Source: CAZFHZ01 sp964519015
Lineage (GTDB): Bacteria; Blakebacterota; Blakebacteria; Blakebacterales; CAYUVJ01
Reading direction: 5' to 3'
Assembly: GCA_964519015.1 (NCBI GenBank)
Contig: CAZFHZ010000122.1
Coordinates: forward strand, 1-9,229
Length of the DNA: 9,229 nt
Shown here in pieces: positions 7,079 through 9,229 of this stretch. Numbering within the stretch: the first letter of the stretch is position 1; each line of letters begins with the position of its first letter. The notes under the pieces were generated by a model that ran no database searches, was not told where the DNA came from, and worked only from the letters and a program-made list of their open reading frames with translations. Both the position numbers and the translations under genes were made by a program.

Positions 7079-7771
7079 TCATTCCAGCGTGAACGTACCC
7101 CCCACTTCCAGCACCACACCCCGGATGCCCAGGCGCTCGACCCCGGTGGCGAACGCCTTCGGGTCGGTGTCGATGAGTTCCCAGGTGCCGTAATGCATCG
7201 GTATGGCCACCTTCGGCTTCAGGTATTCCGCCGCCGTAACGGCGTCCTCCACCCCCATGGTGAAGTTGTCGCCGATGGGCAGGATGGCCAGGTCGATCCG
7301 GTTGCGGTCCCCGATCAGTTTCATGTCGAGGAAGAGCCCCGTGTCCCCGGCGAAGAAGATGCACTTCTCCCGGGCCCGGATGAGGAAACCGCACGGGTTC
7401 CCGAGGTAGATGGGAACCCCGTCATCCCCCACGAAGGCGGAGCCGTGGTGGGCGATGGTGAGCTGGACGTGCCCGAACGGGAAGGTGTGTCCGCCACCGA
7501 TGTGCATGGCGTGCGTGTTCAACCCTTTCGACCCGAGCCAGGCGGCCAGCTCATATGGGGCGATGACCATTGCTCCGGTCCGGCGCGCGATTATCTCGGT
7601 GTCGCCCAGGTGGTCCCCGTGCCCATGGGTCAGCAGGATAAAGTCGGTTTCGACCTCTTCCGGTTTGATGTCGGCCGTCGGAGATCCGGAGAGGAAGGGA
7701 TCGAGGATCACCTTCCGGTCGCCGAAATCGATGAGGAAGCAGCCGTGACCGTGCCAGGTAGCCTTGATCAT
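7079..7771 (-). CDS. UPF0173-family metal-dependent hydrolase (metallo-beta-lactamase fold)
   Basis: This 230-residue protein has the fold and length of the UPF0173 (YtkL-like) family. It opens with KATWHGHGCFLID (3-15) and DPFLSGSP (24-31). It has the metal-binding HGHGDHLGD (49-57, giving H49, H51, D53 and H54), a later HHG (108-110), AGDTGLF with bridging D143, and PMHYGTW with H193. This is a complete two-metal site, so an active cytoplasmic hydrolase is expected. The substrate is unknown for the family; N-acylethanolamine phospholipase D and RNase-like enzymes share the fold but not these blocks. An AGGAGG 6 nt before the ATG fixes the start. Its stop lies against, or overlaps, the bshB1 start, which suggests a job tied to bacillithiol (for example hydrolysis of a thiol conjugate), but this is inference from position only. 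Confidence 0.88.
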   Translation of the reverse strand: MIKATWHGHGCFLIDFGDRKVILDPFLSGSPTADIKPEEVETDFILLTHGHGDHLGDTEIIARRTGAMVIAPYELAAWLGSKGLNTHAMHIGGGHTFPFGHVQLTIAHHGSAFVGDDGVPIYLGNPCGFLIRAREKCIFFAGDTGLFLDMKLIGDRNRIDLAILPIGDNFTMGVEDAVTAAEYLKPKVAIPMHYGTWELIDTDPKAFATGVERLGIRGVVLEVGGTFTLE

Positions 7772-7777
7772 CCCAGT

Positions 7778-7783
7778 CCTCCT
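7778..7783 (-). promoter_or_regulatory. Ribosome binding site of the UPF0173 hydrolase gene
   Basis: AGGAGG on the minus strand, 6 nt before the ATG at 7771. It lies in the 22-nt gap after fbp and supports independent, efficient initiation within the operon. Confidence 0.75.
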
Positions 7784-7793
7784 GCGCTTCGCG

Positions 7794-8810
7794 TTACTCG
7801 CCGCGACAGTACGCCTCGTACTCCTCCACGTCGAGCCGGCTGCCCAGGATCAGAGGCACCCGCTGATGCAGCTCGACGGGCTCGATGTCCAGGATCGGTT
7901 CGAACCCGGTGGTCGCCTTACCGCCGGCCGCTTCCACGATGAAGCCGAGCGGGATCGCCTCGTAGAGCAGCCGGAGCTTCCCGTGGGGCCGCTTGGAGCT
8001 CTTGCTGTCCTCAGGGTAGAGGAAGATGCCGCCGTAGAGCAGGTTGCGGTGAAAGTCAGCCACCAGGCTCCCGATGTAGCGGCTGGAGTAGGGTCGCCCC
8101 TCCCCGCTCGCCGGCTCCTTGAGGTGACGGATGTAGCGGCGGGTGTGCTCCTTCCAGAAGACTTCGTTCCCCTCATTGATGCTGTAGATTCCCCCCCGTT
8201 CGGGAATGCAGATATCGGGATGGCTGAGCAGGAACTCCCCCAGGCTCGGATCGAGGGTGAACCCGTGCACCCCCCCCACCCCGGTGGTGTACACCAGCAT
8301 CGTGGAGGAGCCGTAGATGATGTAGCCCGCGCAGGCCAGCCGGCTCCCCGGCTGGAGCGCGTCGGCTTCATCCCCGCAGCTCTTCTCCCGATCCGCACAC
8401 CGGTGGATGGCGAAGATGGTGCCGATGCTCACGTTGGCGTCGATGTTCGAGGAGCCGTCGAGCGGATCGAGGAGGACCACGTAGTGCCCGCGGGGGCGTT
8501 CGTTGTGCACCGGGATGATGTCGGCGTCCTCCTCGGTGGCGATCGCGCAGACATGCCCGCCGCGCTTGAGGATGTTGACCATGGTGTCGCGGGCCAGGAC
8601 ATCCAGTTTGAGGACGTCTTCCTCCTGCACGTTGATGCTGCCGGCCCGTCCGAGGATGTCGGCGAGGCCTGCCTTGTTGACCTCCCGGGAGATGATCTTG
8701 CCCGCCAGGGCGATATCGGTCAGCAACGCCGAGAACTCACCGGAGGCCGCGGGGAACTCCCGCTGACGCTCGTAGATATGGCTCTCGATGGTGATGATGC
8801 GGTCCAGCAT
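7794..8810 (-). CDS. fbp: Class I fructose-1,6-bisphosphatase
   Basis: FBPase hydrolyses fructose-1,6-bisphosphate to fructose-6-phosphate, the committed step of gluconeogenesis, in the cytoplasm. The 338 residues show the class I pattern: ATEED (91-95) and DPLDGSSNID (115-124) holding the metal ligands, GTIFAIH (130-136), LQPGSRLACAGYIIYGSSTMLVY (152-174, cited as a region), the substrate-binding RYIGSLVADFHRNLLYGG (244-261) and the GKLRLLYEAIP region with metal ligand E284. ATG 8810 is chosen over ATG 8837 because AGGAGA stands 6 nt before it and the longer form would overlap the upstream gene. Cysteines C138 and C145 lie in the loop between GTIFAIH and LQPG, where chloroplast FBPases carry their redox switch; E. 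coli FBPase, as I recall it, has none there. The gene starts 10 nt after the regulator and heads the metabolic part of the operon. Confidence 0.96.
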   Translation of the reverse strand: MLDRIITIESHIYERQREFPAASGEFSALLTDIALAGKIISREVNKAGLADILGRAGSINVQEEDVLKLDVLARDTMVNILKRGGHVCAIATEEDADIIPVHNERPRGHYVVLLDPLDGSSNIDANVSIGTIFAIHRCADREKSCGDEADALQPGSRLACAGYIIYGSSTMLVYTTGVGGVHGFTLDPSLGEFLLSHPDICIPERGGIYSINEGNEVFWKEHTRRYIRHLKEPASGEGRPYSSRYIGSLVADFHRNLLYGGIFLYPEDSKSSKRPHGKLRLLYEAIPLGFIVEAAGGKATTGFEPILDIEPVELHQRVPLILGSRLDVEEYEAYCRGE

Positions 8811-8816
8811 GGAGGC

Positions 8817-8822
8817 TCTCCT
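8817..8822 (-). promoter_or_regulatory. Ribosome binding site of fbp
   Basis: AGGAGA on the minus strand, 6 nt before ATG 8810. It overlaps the TAG stop codon of the upstream regulator, which ties the two genes into one transcript and decides the fbp start over the upstream ATG at 8837. Confidence 0.8.
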
Positions 8823-9229
8823 AATACTCGATACCATGGTGTTTCATCCTGGAGTAGAGTCGGCGGCGCGATATGTGGAGCAGGCGTGCGGCCTCAGTCT
8901 TGTTCCCTTCGGTCTTGCGGAGGGCCTCGAGGATGTGCCGGCGTTCTATCTCCTCCAGGTCGACCCCGCGGTCGGGGATGGTAACACCGGCGGCGGGTCC
9001 GGGACCACCCCCGGTGTCGGGTCCCGGGAGCCGGGAGCCCGGTGAGGGCATGGCCAGATGCTCCGCCTCCACCGGCTGCCCGGGGCCGGCCAGGATCACC
9101 GCCCGCTCGATCACGTTCTCCAGTTCGCGGACGTTCCCGGGCCAGGCGTATCCGACCAGCACTTCCCGGGCACCTGTGGTCAACTCGTTCCCTCGCCCGA
9201 ATCGGGCCAGGAAATGGGCGGCCAGCAGG
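8821..9229 (-). CDS. Sigma-54-dependent transcriptional activator, C-terminal part (runs off right edge)
   Basis: The visible 135 residues are the end of an NtrC-type activator. The first part is the helical lid of the AAA+ domain (LLAAHFLARFGRGNE, then GYAWPGNVRELENVIERAVIL) with the hallmark WPGNVREL (29-36). A Pro/Gly-rich linker follows (about 65-88). A Fis-type helix-turn-helix completes it (about 92-133), with EGNKTEAARLLHISRRRLY as the recognition part. Such proteins bind upstream enhancer-like sites and use ATP hydrolysis to open sigma-54 promoters. The N-terminal receiver or sensor domain and most of the ATPase, including the Walker and GAFTGA motifs, lie outside the window, so the signal is unknown. 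It is most likely the response regulator of a two-component pair. Its stop overlaps the fbp ribosome binding site. Confidence 0.93.
   Translation of the reverse strand, partial: LLAAHFLARFGRGNELTTGAREVLVGYAWPGNVRELENVIERAVILAGPGQPVEAEHLAMPSPGSRLPGPDTGGGPGPAAGVTIPDRGVDLEEIERRHILEALRKTEGNKTEAARLLHISRRRLYSRMKHHGIEY

Noticed and set aside
7738..7760. TGGCACG with GG-N10-GC spacing, resembling a sigma-54 -24/-12 element on the minus strand
   Set aside because: It lies inside the first codons of the UPF0173 gene, encoding WHGHG, and lacks the TTGC of the -12 element. It is explained by coding sequence.
8995..9045. Repeated CCGGGAG-type units in the regulator gene
   Set aside because: They encode the Pro/Gly-rich linker between the ATPase and the helix-turn-helix, and such low-complexity runs are common there.

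Overview
The window is a GC-rich stretch of bacterial chromosome with dense coding and almost no intergenic space. Every gene I can support lies on the minus strand, so transcription runs from high to low coordinates. An LptD-type protein implies a diderm with a lipopolysaccharide-like outer membrane. BshA and a BshB1-type deacetylase imply that the cell makes bacillithiol. A GlmU-like nucleotidyltransferase of the kind common in the Bacteroidota/Gemmatimonadota-type (FCB) lineages points the same way. A high-GC FCB-related phylum such as Gemmatimonadota or a neighbouring candidate phylum is my best guess; this is inference, not proof.

Layout in transcription order. 9229-8821: C-terminal part of a sigma-54-dependent (NtrC-type) activator, cut by the window edge. 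8810-7794: class I fructose-1,6-bisphosphatase (fbp). 7771-7079: UPF0173 metallo-beta-lactamase-fold hydrolase. 7049 (or 7082)-6318: bacillithiol deacetylase bshB1. 6291-5137: bacillithiol glycosyltransferase bshA. 5140-4511: YigZ/IMPACT-family protein. 4506-3538: ROK-family sugar kinase. 3556-935: LPS-assembly outer membrane protein lptD. These eight genes are separated by at most about 30 nt or overlap, and no terminator is visible between them, so they look like one long transcription unit. A 122-bp gap with a good sigma-70-type promoter (898-869) then leads to hup (812-540), which ends at a perfect 12-bp stem terminator (517-485). The last gene, 403 to the left edge, is the N-terminal part of a GlmU-like nucleotidyltransferase.

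How the genes fit together. Fructose bisphosphatase makes fructose-6-phosphate, the precursor of UDP-GlcNAc. UDP-GlcNAc is the donor used by BshA and also the starting material for the lipid A whose export LptD completes. A ROK kinase could feed hexose or amino sugar phosphates into the same pool. The cluster therefore reads as amino-sugar supply serving a cytoplasmic thiol and the outer membrane. BshC, the last bacillithiol enzyme, is not in the window.

I see no mobile element, phage gene, CRISPR array, tRNA or rRNA, and no clearly undescribed system. The observations most worth a second look are a cysteine pair in the FBPase loop that carries the redox switch in chloroplast FBPases, next to thiol-biosynthesis genes; the UPF0173 hydrolase packed against bshB1; a hairpin just upstream of the lptD start; and the reduced, single-pair cysteine layout of LptD.
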